A DNA stretch of 64,000 nt from NCBI GenBank assembly GCA_028274465.1, contig CM051458.1, positions 458,632-522,631 on the forward strand, read 5' to 3'. Positions 12,401 through 22,193 of this stretch are shown in pieces. The position numbers and the translations under genes were made by a program. A model generated the notes under the pieces. That model did not search any database. It was not told the origin of the DNA and saw only the letters and a list, made by a program, of their open reading frames with translations. Within the stretch, counting starts at the first letter, position 1. Every line of letters begins with the position of its first letter. This stretch comes from Plantago ovata. Lineage: Eukaryota; Streptophyta; Magnoliopsida; Lamiales; Plantaginaceae.

Positions 12401-15068
12401 TCAGGGCTAGCCACTAAGCAAAACCAAACAACATGCTTACTGGTTTGCATTCATGTAATGTTCACTAGGTAAAGTTGCTCAAACATTTTTTCCCCAACTC
12501 AGTTGCCCAGTGGATTTACAGGCACTACCACCTACACATCAGTTGTTTACATCTATAAACGGAATCCCAAATATACCCTGCAATGAAGTGCAATATAGCT
12601 ATTCTTTCTGTTGTAGACCGTAAACTCATAACTATCTCAAATCTTGACCAATTTGTTTTGGTTGTTGGGGGGGGGGACCCCGTAAGTCCCAGTTTTATCT
12701 CAGTTAACCATAGATTTCTTAGACACTGAGGCATAACTTCATCATTGACGCCCAGCTCAGTATGCAAGACATGTGCATCAAGTTTATAACATTAACTTTA
12801 ATCCCATAAAAGGTTTACCTGAGCTTGGGGATGGTGTTTCCCGGTGGTAAAATTCTGACTGTTTACCACGAGCATCGTGGTCATTCCTTGAGGAGGAAGA
12901 TTGAATTCCTGATTGTGAGACAGTATCCTGTAAGCTGGGAAAGGATGAACTTCCCTCTGCATTCAAGTCGAATTCATTATTGTCTTCACTTTGATCTTCA
13001 AACACAGAAGCCCTGGGTTCAAAATACGGAGAATCCAGCGTTATCTCTCCTTGCTGGCTAAGAAAGTGCAAGCGAGGATCACACTGAGTGAGTTTCTCAA
13101 AATGCTTTCCTAACAAGCCCTGTGGGGATTCCAGATAATGCCTCCTGCAATAAAACCCGGTCAAATATGTGGTACCAAGCCCGTCCTAGGATTAACGATT
13201 TAATGAACCAAGGTGTCATACGGTATAGATATATACAAAAGTTGAACAAAACAAATACAGCATACAATGGAGATACACAATTAAGACAGAAGAACAGAAC
13301 AGGCAGGGTTAATAGTCCAACACTCCAACTTGCACCATGGTGTGGCTGATACGAAAACAAAAAACTTGTACTTATTCCAAAGCGTCAGTAATCAAAAAGA
13401 TTCTTTCATAACCCGACTCAAAGATCAAGATATAAATCAAGGACGCTGAAGATTTTCATGAAGGCACAACATGACTGAATCTACAAAAATGACCAGTGTT
13501 GTGGAAACGATTCTATCAATCTTTGTCGGTGTCACATTTCAATAATAATACAACTATTCAAACTTCAATATTTGATCTTAAGAACGTAATCCAAAACAAA
13601 CTTGTTAAGAAGGATGAATTACACCAGTAATGAACCATAAATATTCATGAGAATTTAACATCCAACACTTCGACTAGAGCATAATAAATGAAACGAATGC
13701 ACATTCTTAGCATAAAACATAAACCATATGAAAGACATTTGACGACGTGAAGACTCATATTACCTGTTTATACTAGCTTCTCCTCCAGTGAAATCCGAAG
13801 TTGCCTGCCAAAGTGTGTGCTTTCTTGGCTGTGGATTAGTCTCCCTGAAGAAAAGTGGTTGTCGTGCTAGCTGCACCAGGAAAGTGAGTTGAGGTTTCAA
13901 CTGATGAAGCACCGTGAAATATGATGAAAAAGGTAAACTAGAACAAAATATGCGAATTCATTACCACGACATCCAAAGTGCTGGGGGCATCCTCTGGGCA
14001 GTTTGCTTTCAAAGCCATTATATCAGACCACTGAATTTCAATCTTATTCTTAAGGCCGCCATCAAGAACTTCCCAGACCAACTTATGTTTTGCAAAGTAA
14101 CATTTCGCCACCAAATCTCCTTCGTGTCTCGATTTGTACTGCAGAAACCAAGAACAAACAAAAAAATAAGCAATTTCAACATTTCAAACTTTCGCACAAA
14201 TACCAAAATAGTAGTATATGAGAGTTTTACCTCCCAGGTCCCAATTCTAAGAACCGAAGCAGGAAAATTGGATGCCTTGAGCTTATCACTGCCACCACTA
14301 CCTTTGGCCTCCTTTTTGCCATGACCATGACCTCCAGATTTCGAACTGCTGGACTCGGAAAGTCTCATTTGAATCAACTCCAAAGAGAAGGACTTTTCCT
14401 CAAACGCAAGCCCAATGGACTAGGCTCGTTCAACGGATTGTACTGCGATACACCTACTTCAAAACGCTGATTCTGCACATATCAATTCAACTAACAAAAT
14501 TATACCACATTCCATTTACCATCTAGCAAAGTCATCATCATTCACAAGTACCTAACTTCAAAACAAAAGGGACAAAAAGATCAAAGCTTCAAACCTGTAC
14601 CTACTAAATCAAGTCCAATTCACCTCTATTATGAAAATCCTTATTATAATTTCATAATATAATTTTCTTTCCATAATTATTATTCGGGTATGATTAACAA
14701 AATAGGAACCTTGATCGTCAGAGATAGTACCAAAAATCATACAACACTTGGATAAAAATAAATCAAGGAAGATTCTATTCTCACTTATTATGTATAATAA
14801 TAATAATAATAAGGAAAAGAATTAAAGGTATAAAACTGAAAATCAACCAAATTAGTACAAAAATGGAAATAATATACAAAACCACAAACATGGGCTAATA
14901 AAGCTCTCAGAAATTGGGAGTTAAAGAGAAGAGTAAGGTTACTTTGAGGCGCTTCTGGAAAGGGCCATGTTCGTCTTCCAAAGGATCCTCAATCTCATTC
15001 TTGACAGCAGCCATTTTGTCAGAGTGGGTTTCCATTATCTTGCCGCTGTTCATCATCAGCTGGACCAT
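9488..15068 (-). CDS. TRF2/HOY1 PH-like domain protein, ASG1-type; apparent frameshift in exon 2
   Basis: Six exons by GT-AG sites and frame: 15068-14943, 14472-14231, 14138-13965, 13870-13764, 13144-12819 and 10047-9488; about 413 residues. The protein starts MVQLMMNSGK. Exon 2 has the block SPLGLRLRKSPSL. The core over exons 3-5 (CYFAKHKLVWEVLDGG, QPRKHTLWQATSDFTGG, RRHYLESPQGLLGKHFEKL, DPRLHFLSQQ, SPYFEPR) is the conserved region of the plant family that includes Arabidopsis ALTERED SEED GERMINATION 1, recalled as carrying a TRF2/HOY1 PH-like domain. The biochemical role is unknown. The last exon is acidic and Ser-rich. Exon 2 is 242 nt, one short of a multiple of three. The frame is lost between KSPSL and LELIQMRL near 14370-14378, at an AAA run (plus strand). 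All other exons are intact and in phase, so a sequencing or assembly error is as likely as real inactivation. Intron 5 is 2.8 kb and holds repeats. Confidence 0.8.
10444..10520. repeat. 29-bp tandem repeat, about 2.6 copies
   Basis: The unit GCCATGAGATCACTTCTAAC plus TATCCCA is repeated head to tail with almost no divergence, inside intron 5 of the ASG1-like gene. Low divergence suggests a recent minisatellite-type expansion. Confidence 0.8.
11229..11305 (-). mobile_element. SINE-related fragment in intron 5 of the ASG1-like gene
   Basis: On the minus strand it reads GGGGTTCGAGTCAC (B-box-like), GGTAAATGGGTAACCATTAG and TGATCC, in the same order as the SINEs at 7182 and 34828. The A-box half and a clear A tail are lost. 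It is flanked by a GT-rich, G-rich simple stretch at 11190-11222. Confidence 0.5.
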
Positions 15069-15622
15069 TTATTTGATCTCGGATCCAGAATCTAAGGGGG
15101 GTATAGAAGGGGAAGAGTACAGTGCAAGATGGGTGGTGAGTGAGTCAACTCGGACGAGTTTTCTCGAGTGTTTGGTTATGCGTAAAATGGTAGGCGAAGG
15201 AAGAAGAAGAAGGAGAGGAATTGAGAGACAAGTTTTTGAAGTGAAAATGGTTTTGTTTACTGCTGTGTCTTTTTCTTCTTGTATTATTGGAGACGCCGAA
15301 TCCATCACTTAGGAATGTCACGCGCTGCAACCAGTTGTTTTACTCCACGCGCGCTACCACTTTTTGTTTTTACTTTTTTACTACTACTTCATTTTCTCGC
15401 AAACATTCCCTATTGAAAGTCTGGAGTATATGAATTTTGAACAATAATTTAAGAGTATATGAATATCTAGTACTCAAAATGTTTCATTCGAGGGTTTAAT
15501 GTATAAAGTGAAAGTTACAAACTTGATTGTATAAGAGACATGTTTGAATGAATATGTAAAAAGTATATTTTAAAAAATTATATTATTAAAATATATTTAT
15601 AATTTAATTATAAAAGTATTTT
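15069..15622. other. upstream region of the ASG1-like gene
   Basis: Divergent spacer between the ASG1-like start codon and a Cassandra solo LTR. The leader side has CT/AG-rich stretches on the minus strand, typical of a plant 5' UTR. Beyond about 15420 it becomes AT-rich. No definite TATA box chosen. Confidence 0.45.
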
Positions 15623-15923
15623 TTTAACGCCCTTGCCACTAATCGACCGAAATTCCGACCATTTGGGCCGGCGCGGTTACTCCTAGATGCTCTCCGGGGT
15701 GATATGCTGACCCCACTGACGTTGTGTTCTAATCCGCGCACTTTGTCCTCACTCGTGCGCGCACCGGGAACTTTCCAGTAGGTCACCCATCCTAGAATTG
15801 CTCCAGAGCAAGCACGTTTAACTCTGGAGTTATTCTAGATGGATTTCTGAAAAAAAAGTACACTTTCTTGACATGGGTAGCGTTCTCAACCCATTTAAGC
15901 CTCTGAATTTCTGGGGCGTTACA
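15623..15923 (-). mobile_element. Cassandra TRIM solo LTR with 5S rRNA-like segment
   Basis: In minus orientation it runs from TGTAACGCCCCAGAAATTC to a decayed 3' end GGCGTTAAA (the intact copies end CGTTACA). It carries the 5S-rRNA-like segment (15770-15840): AGTTAAACGTGCTTGC and AGGATGGGTGACCTACTGG, matching the box A/intermediate element and box C of plant 5S genes. The length, 301 bp, agrees with the left LTR of the complete element at 18821-19590. Flanking pentamers (ATTTT, TTTAT) do not match, so the target duplication has decayed. Confidence 0.85.
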
Positions 15924-16330
15924 TTTATAATTAAAGTAGAACCGTGTAATAGAATTAAATGAATAAGCTATAATTAGACGGGGTACCACAATATTTGGAC
16001 CGTGGAGGGTTAAAGGCCAAAGCCAAACATTGTGGTTGGTTTTAAGGGACACGTGGAGGTGTCATGGTGCTTGGAGGACACGTATGTGTGCACTTCTCTC
16101 TCCATGCGTTTGAGTGTTTGGATAATGTTCGGTCATTTTATTCATTCATGATTGCAAACTTTGTCCTTTACTGGGTTTTCTCAACTAACACTCGCCTATC
16201 CTTCTTTAATTCCGGTGTTGTGTTTCTACGCGCTCTATACTTCTTTCCATTTACGGTCACAAACACTTGGACCCGGTAAAATTGCCGAATTCAAAATTCA
16301 ATCCCAAATCTTAAATTGACAATCATATAA

Positions 16331-16735
16331 GAGCATTCACACCAGCTTTTTAAAATGGATATTTTATTTTATTTTTAGCAAAAATATCAAAATACGTGTA
16401 AAAAGTAAGTATATAGAGAGATTTTTTACCTAAAAAACCGAAATTCGCGGTCAACCCAACAAATACCCGGTCAGCTAGTTTTTTAGTATAAATAGACAAA
16501 AACTCTAAATCTAACCCATTCCACTATAATCTCTCTCTCTTCAATATCTCTTTCTCTCTCTAAAATATATCCTCCTCCACTCCCCCTTCTTCCACCACCA
16601 CGCCGCTACCACCTCCACGCCACCATCACCTCCACCACCACACCGCCGCCGCCTATGCCTCTCCACGTCACCACCATCGCTGCCTCAATAGATCTACATT
16701 ATCTATTTTCATATATAATTTCTCTCTCTTCCGGC
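16331..16735 (+). repeat. dispersed repeat with promoter-like head (copy 1)
   Basis: Starts GAGCATTCACACCAG. It carries a TATA motif, TATAAATAGACAA, at 16487, then a CT-rich leader and a run rich in CCACC/GCC codon-like triplets. A second, inverted copy at 33020-33525 preserves the same order: AAAAAACC(G/A)AAATTC, GTCAGCTAGTTTT, TATAAATAGACAA, CTCTCTC, (ACC)n/GCC. The shared architecture indicates a mobile or captured promoter-leader unit. Here it is followed at once by the reverse transcriptase relic. Confidence 0.6.
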
Positions 16736-18820
16736 CCAGTGTAAGTGGAAGTTGGGCGACGGACATTTTTCTGCTGCTATTAAGTTCCTCACTTCTTCTG
16801 GTGTTGCCCCTGATTCTCCTGACACCCGGGCTGAGTTGGAGTTCAAGCATCCCTTTGCATCTCCTCCGGTTGTGCCTTCTTCCCCGCTCGCGGTGCACGC
16901 CCTGTTGGTTCACAAAGATATGATGTTGAATCGGATCCTGAGCTTCCCCAAAGGTACTTCCTGTGGTCAAGACGGACTCCAAGCCCAGCATTTTTGGATG
17001 TTTTGGGGGCGCTGCTTCTATTGTTTCTGATGATATGTTAGCTTCTATCACCGTGGTCGTCAATCTTTTTCTTTCGGGTAAGTGTCCTGGTCAACTTGGG
17101 GAGTTTATAGCCAGTGCTCCTTTGACTTTGCTAGTTAAGCCAGGAGGGGGTATTTTGCCTATTGCCATTGGTACTGTGTGCAGGAGGCTTGTCTCTAAGG
17201 TTGCTTCTTCTTTTGTTGGGAACTCGATGACTTCCTACTTACACGACTTTCAGTTTGGTGTGGGGGTGCCAGGTGGTTGTGGGGATGTACTTTATTCTGT
17301 CAGCAGGTTTATGGAGGCTAGAGAGGACGAGGTTGGGCTCTCTATGCTTTTGGTGGATTTCAGGAATGCCTTTGACCTTGTTGACAGGAGCGTCATTCTT
17401 CAGGAGACTCGGTTGTGGTGCCCGACCATTTCTCCCTGGGTGGAGTTCTGTTATTCCGACCTGCTCGACTTTACTATGGTGATTCAGTTCTCTGGTCTTC
17501 TCATGGGGTTCAACAAGGGGATCATTTGGGTCCTTTATTATTTTCCCTGGTTCTGCATCCGCTGGTTCATGCTATTCACCAGGCGTGTGAGCTCTCTCTT
17601 CAGACGTGGTATCTCGATGGCGACACTATTATTGGTGATACTCTTATGGTCGCCAAGGTATTAGATATCATCCGTGTCGATGGGCCAGCTAGTGGGATGC
17701 ATCTTAAAGTAGATAAGACAGAGCTTTTCTGGTCGATGGAGGACCCTCATGGAAGGATGGATGGCCTTTTCCCTGCTTCTATCACTCGTCTGCTTCGGGG
17801 CGTCAAGCTTCTTGGGGGCTCTGTTAGTGGGGATTCTGGGTTTTGCAGTGATTTAGTTGCGCGCCGGGTTTCCAAGACCGTCTCTCTATCGGAGGCTATC
17901 TGCATGCTTGATGACCCCCAATGTGAGCTTCTCGTTCATCGCAATTGTGTAGGGGTAGCGAAGTTGTCTTTTGCTTTGAGGACCTGCCCTCCTGTGTCTC
18001 TAGGCGGTGCTGAGGTTCAGTTTGATCAGGCCTTGCGTACTTCCTTGGAGTTGATTGTTACATGCTCAGGACCCGGTTTTGGAGATTGGCAATGGCGGCT
18101 TGCCACACTACCCATCAGACTTGGTGGTCTCGGGGTCTTGTGTGCTGAGGATGTTGGTCGGTATGCCTTCCTCGCCTCTCGCTTGCAGTCTAGCTCTTTG
18201 CAGGATCGGATTCTGGTGAGGTATGGGATTGACTCGCCTGGCTCTACCTTTCAGTCTGCTCTGGACGCTTTTTCGGACTTTTATGGTGTCGATTCTCACT
18301 CTGTTACCACTAGCTCTCCTCCCCCCCCCCCAGTTCATGAAGTCTTTGGCAAAGAGCTATTTTTGTGTCATTGATGCACATCTGACGTCACGTTATGGTT
18401 TGAGTCGTCGACAGGAGGCTCTTCTTAGCTATGTGTGTGCCCCTCATGCACAGGATTACTTATTCACCATTCCTATTGACGGGTTGGGGTAACGGATGAA
18501 CCCACGACAGTGAGCTGTGTTGTGTTATCGCCTGGCGGTCCCTTTGTTCCCTGATGGCTCTTGTTGCTCGAGTTGTCATGTGCATCAGATGGACTAGTGG
18601 GGGGATCACGTTGTTCACTGTTCTAGCGAGGTGGGGGTGAAGTTCTGGCAAAATCTCGTGCGTGATACTTTGGTTGACATCTGCTCTAAGGTCGGTGTTG
18701 TTGTGCGGAAAGAGGCCCCTATGGGGTTCCTCTCCGACGATGGGCGGGACCTACGTCCAGCTAGCGGACCTATTGTTGTACAACTGGTCCCAAGGCAAAG
18801 ACGCTTGTTTGGATGTCACT

Positions 18821-19124
18821 TGTAACGCCCCAGATTTCAGAAGTTTAAAGGGGTTGAGAATGCTACTCATGTCAACAAGGTGCACCTTTATTTTCGGGAA
18901 TCCACCTAGGAGAACTTCAAAGTTAAGTGTGCTTGCTCTGGAGCAATTCTTGGATGGGTGACCCACTGGGAAGTTCCCGATGCGCGCACGAGTGAGGACA
19001 AAGTGCGCGGATTAGAACCCGTGTTGGTCTGTGGGGCCAGCATATCACCCCGGAGAGCGCCCATGAGTAACCTTGTCGGCCCGTGGGGCTGGATCTCGGC
19101 CCGTTAGTGGGTCGGGTTGTTTCA
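18821..19124 (+). repeat. Cassandra left LTR
   Basis: 304 bp. Contains GATGCGCGCACGAGTGAGG, which is absent from the right LTR but present in the solo LTR at 15623-15923, so the right LTR suffered the deletion. The last bases are TTGTTTCA rather than TCGTTACA. Confidence 0.88.
18911..18980 (+). promoter_or_regulatory. 5S rRNA-like internal promoter in the left LTR
   Basis: AGAACTTCAAAGTTAAGTGT, GCTTGC and TGGATGGGTGACCCACTGGG correspond to plant 5S rRNA from about position 47 to 110 (box A, intermediate element, box C), with a divergent middle. Known Cassandra elements use this for RNA polymerase III transcription. Activity of this copy is inferred only. Confidence 0.75.
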
Positions 19125-19310
19125 AGTGGTATGTGAATGGGATTATCCGGAACTGCAGGAGCTAAGTGCCATACGGGGCAAAGTGCTACACTATATGGGC
19201 GGTGGGAGCCACCTCTTGAGCCCGTAGGGGCCACCTCTAGAATCCTGCACGGATGGTTGGTCTCGGGACAGCGCGCAACAAGAACGTTGCGCAATTTAAG
19301 AGGGGGTGAT

Positions 19311-19590
19311 TGTAACGCCCCAGATTTCAGAGACTTAAAAGGGTTGAGAACGTTACTCATATCAACAAGGTGCACCTTTCTTTTCGGGAATCCTCCTAGA
19401 AGAACTTCAGAGTTAAGCGTGCTTGCTCTGGAGCAATTCTTGGATCGGTGACCCACTGGGAAGTTCCCAGTGCGCGGATTAGAACACGTGTTGGTCTGTG
19501 GGGACAGCATATCACCCCGGAGAGCGCCCAGGAGTAACCTCGCCGGCCCAATGGGCCGGGTCTCAGCCCATTAGTGGTCGGGTCGTTACA
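19311..19590 (+). repeat. Cassandra right LTR
   Basis: 280 bp, starting TGTAACGCCCC directly after the purine tract and ending CGTTACA before the target duplication. Its 5S-like block lies at 19401-19470, with AGTTAAGCGTGCTTG exactly as in plant 5S rRNA and one change in box C (GGATCGGTGACC). Confidence 0.88.
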
Positions 19591-19696
19591 TCACTAGTGT
19601 ATCTCCTTTTGCTGGTGGTGGGGTGGATTCTTGGGCTCCCGTAACTGCTTTCCAGATTGTCGTACAGAAGAAGAGGACGATTTTTTGCCATAACAA

Positions 19697-20085
19697 CCCT
19701 ACAATTACTTCCAACAAGAAAAAAAACATAATTATGAAACTTTTAATTTCTTGGTTTATGTTGATAACTTAACTATATATGGCTGGCTACTTACTACTCA
19801 ACAACAATCTATATATGTTGCGCTCTTTTTTTGATAATATACACCCATTTTGCATGGAACAGAGGTATATAAAATTACTTCCAACAAGAAAAAAAAAACC
19901 CTAAAATTACTTCCAACAAGAAAAAAAAAACATAATTATGAAACCTTTAGTTTCTTGGTTTATGTTGATAATTTAACTATATATGGCTGGCTACTTACTA
20001 CTCAACAACAATCTATATATGTTGCGCTCTTTTTTGATAATATACACCCATTTTGCATGGAACATAGGTATATAAAATAATAGGT
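19697..20085. repeat. tandem duplication of a ~200-bp AT-rich unit
   Basis: Two nearly identical copies (about 19697-19900 and 19903-20085). Each contains ATTACTTCCAACAAG, an A-run, CATAATTATGAAAC, TATATGGCTGGCTACTTAC and CACCCATTTTGCATGGAAC. A shortened third relative, ATTACTTCCTACAAG, begins at 28745, at the start of the duplicated GATA region. This suggests the duplication was part of the segment later copied. Confidence 0.85.
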
Positions 20086-20868
20086 TTTCGAAAAAAAATA
20101 GATATATAAAATAATATAAATCATGACGTTAGCATGTGGAAGACCTAGTGATAAATAGGACATGCAACTATGCAAGACCTAGCAATGCCTATTTTTTCTC
20201 TTAAATCCCTAAAGCACTAGCAATCCTATCCATAGTTCCCCCAACGATATGAGGATCTAACATAGTTACTATACGTAAGCTCCCAAGGTGATATGTATAC
20301 AACGGAGAAATGGCAGCCCATTTACTGTCTCAGCTGTTATGCCAGGTGATCGATACATGAGATAGAGTTCAAATTTAGTAGTTTAAAAATCTTTTAGTCC
20401 CGTTTCTCACAATTTTGTGTGGTTAGTCTATACTATACAATTTTGTAACATATAAAACACATGCTAAAATTATGTGATACAATTCAAAAACATTAGAAGG
20501 CACTACAACATGCCACAATCTAGAAATAAAAAAAAAACGTGCCATAGCCTAGAAACAAAAACCTATTTCACTCTGTTTTAGCCTCCCATAGACACCATCC
20601 ACGAATAATTTAGCTACTCAACTAATTCAGAATGCGCAACAATCTATCTTTCATGTTTAAGAAATTGAAATGATACTCATGCGCAACTTCTACAATAATG
20701 AAGCCAAGGGAAAAAGAAACAATTATTAAATCAACCATAGGATTAATTCATCATAAAAACACAATTAGAAGTAATGAATCCAAGGAAAAACATACATTCA
20801 TCAAACCAACATAAAATTAGTTAAAACATGAATATTGTGTCTTAATTAAAATTGAATAGTTCAATCGC
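20086..20868. other. 3' flank of the GATA gene
   Basis: AT-rich, no gene. From about 20391 onward it is the parent sequence of the diverged copy at 30115-30173 and 30983-31395 (shared blocks such as CATATAAAACACATGCTAAA). Confidence 0.6.
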
Positions 20869-22169
20869 TCATTTGGAAGCTTTCTTCAACGAGCGTGAAT
20901 GCTTCAATCCACACTTATTGCACAAGATCTGCAAAACAAAACAAATAGGAAAACAAATTAAGACTCAAAACTTATCATCTTACCCTTTTCAATATGAACA
21001 TGTATATGTATGTATCAATTCAAATGTTTAACGTGTTCAAAAAGACCACACAATAGGGTTTCGCGATTGCTATAATTAAGCTCACCTCGCCAGCAGAACC
21101 TCTACGCCAGCTTGGAGAAATTGTAGCATTGCAATTTGCACACATCTTTGCTTCATTATGGGTGGGACGTTTGCGACTAGGAGTCGCATATCCAGTCCAA
21201 GGCAATGACCCACCAGCCAAGGCCGACTGGTGATGTTCGTTGGTAGCTATTGGCCTCAAGGACCCCCCGGTAAGAATTCCAGCAGCATTGCCCTCATAGG
21301 GCGAGGAGCCAACCATATCTCCATAATGCACCTGCAAATTCATCATTCCATTTATAACATTAATATATGAAAAACAACAATAATACGACTAAACAGATGC
21401 ATAAATATGTAACATTATGCATAAATTACAATGAGAAATGAAAACCAAACCATGTTTCTTGCTCTAGTATAGTATGTATATGATTATTTGTAAAATTTTC
21501 TTTCTCTAAGGAAAAATTACAAATTAGTTATAATTTCAAATCTTTATTTATAACTAAGTGTGTCCTAAATTTTTGTAATGTAAATTAGTGATATTTTCCT
21601 TTTATAAATTAGATATGAAAACTATATAGAATTTATTAGTACTAATGTTTTAGAAATGATACTAATTTAAAATTAACCATTTTTGCAACTTGCGCAAAAT
21701 CATATTTTAAGTATCTTGTGATGATAGCGCATAAGATAAATGTGAATTCATTATTTTATTTTGTTATATGTGAAAATTTGTGATCAACTAAGTCAACCAA
21801 TTAAAGACGAATCCATGTTCGTACCCATTAAAACAAGGCAAGTTTTTTCGTTTTAGCAATTTAGAAACTTAAACCATCACCAAAAGAAACTCAACAAAGC
21901 CTGAAACTTATAAATGACCTAGATTAAAAATATAGTTATGCAAGAGGCGACACTGTGAATAAATAACAGATTTGCATAAGATAAATACATACCATATGGT
22001 TGGAGCTGCCTCCAGTGCCCAACCCCATGAAGTCGTGCTCTATGAGGGGCGGTGGATCTTGTGGTTCAGTTCCTCCAAGACTCAGCCTTAGAGTTAGGTC
22101 AGACTCAAAGTCATCCTCATCATCAGAGGGAGGGTTGTTTCTAGCTGGTCTTCCGTTGTTATTGTTCAT
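20869..22169 (-). CDS. small GATA-type zinc finger protein with LxLxL motif
   Basis: Three exons: 22169-21993, 21331-21086 and 20928-20869, all phase 0, giving 160 residues. Domains: N-rich start MNNNNGRP; acidic segment SDDEDDFES; DLTLRLSLGG at residues 24-33, an LxLxL (EAR-type) motif associated with recruitment of TOPLESS-type corepressors; basic PSRKRPTHNEAK; and a finger CANC-x17-CNKC at about residues 124-144, containing ISPSWRRGSAGE where classic GATA fingers have TPxWRxGP. It ends RSLKKASK. The x17 loop is shorter than the x18 of most plant GATA factors, and CNKC replaces CNAC. Predicted role: nuclear DNA-binding protein, possibly a repressor; the target is unknown. A broken copy lies 10 kb downstream. 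The start is the only in-frame ATG of exon 1. Confidence 0.75.
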
Positions 22170-22193
22170 ACTTGCAAATTAAGCAAGAACAGC

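Larger units (their letters stand above)
18821..19590 (+). mobile_element. complete Cassandra TRIM retrotransposon (770 bp)
   Basis: Left LTR 18821-19124, internal 19125-19310, right LTR 19311-19590, flanked by a perfect 5-bp target duplication TCACT (18816-18820 and 19591-19595). The LTRs begin TGTAACGCCCCAGATTTC; the right one ends GGTCGTTACA. A TGGTAT primer-binding start lies 2 bp inside the left LTR (initiator Met-tRNA type), and a purine tract AAGAGGGGGTGAT abuts the right LTR. There is no coding capacity, as in all TRIMs. Both LTRs carry 5S-rRNA-like promoter sequence, the defining trait of Cassandra. The left LTR has about 24 bp that the right lacks, and several substitutions separate the two, so the insertion is not recent. 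Confidence 0.92.
16740..19680 (+). pseudogene. non-LTR-type reverse transcriptase ORF relic, split by Cassandra
   Basis: A decayed coding region readable only by changing frame several times (16752-17000, 17000-17450, 17450-18370, 18330-18490, 18600-18820), with at least two stops. The conserved order is kept: FPKGTSCGQDGLQAQH, LLVDFRNAFDLVDRS (RT motif A), GVQQGDHLGPLLFSL, WYLDGDTIIGD (motif C) and KLLGGSVSGDSGF. The C-terminal part includes VRDTLVDICSKVG and LLLYNWSQGKDACLDVT. It resembles a reverse-transcriptase-domain family common in plant genomes. The catalytic YLDD reads YLDG, so activity is lost even apart from the frameshifts. The reading frame resumes after the Cassandra insertion at 19596 (SVSPFAGGGVDSW). 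Confidence 0.75.

Noticed and set aside
13914..14324. Plus-strand ORF of 136 codons
   Set aside because: Antisense shadow of exons 2-3 of the ASG1-like gene.
18911..18980. Genuine 5S rRNA gene
   Set aside because: Only the internal promoter region matches, the middle differs, and the block lies inside LTRs; it is Cassandra, not a 5S gene.
18923..19510. Minus-strand ORF of 195 codons
   Set aside because: Reads antisense through the Cassandra LTRs and internal region; TRIMs encode no protein.
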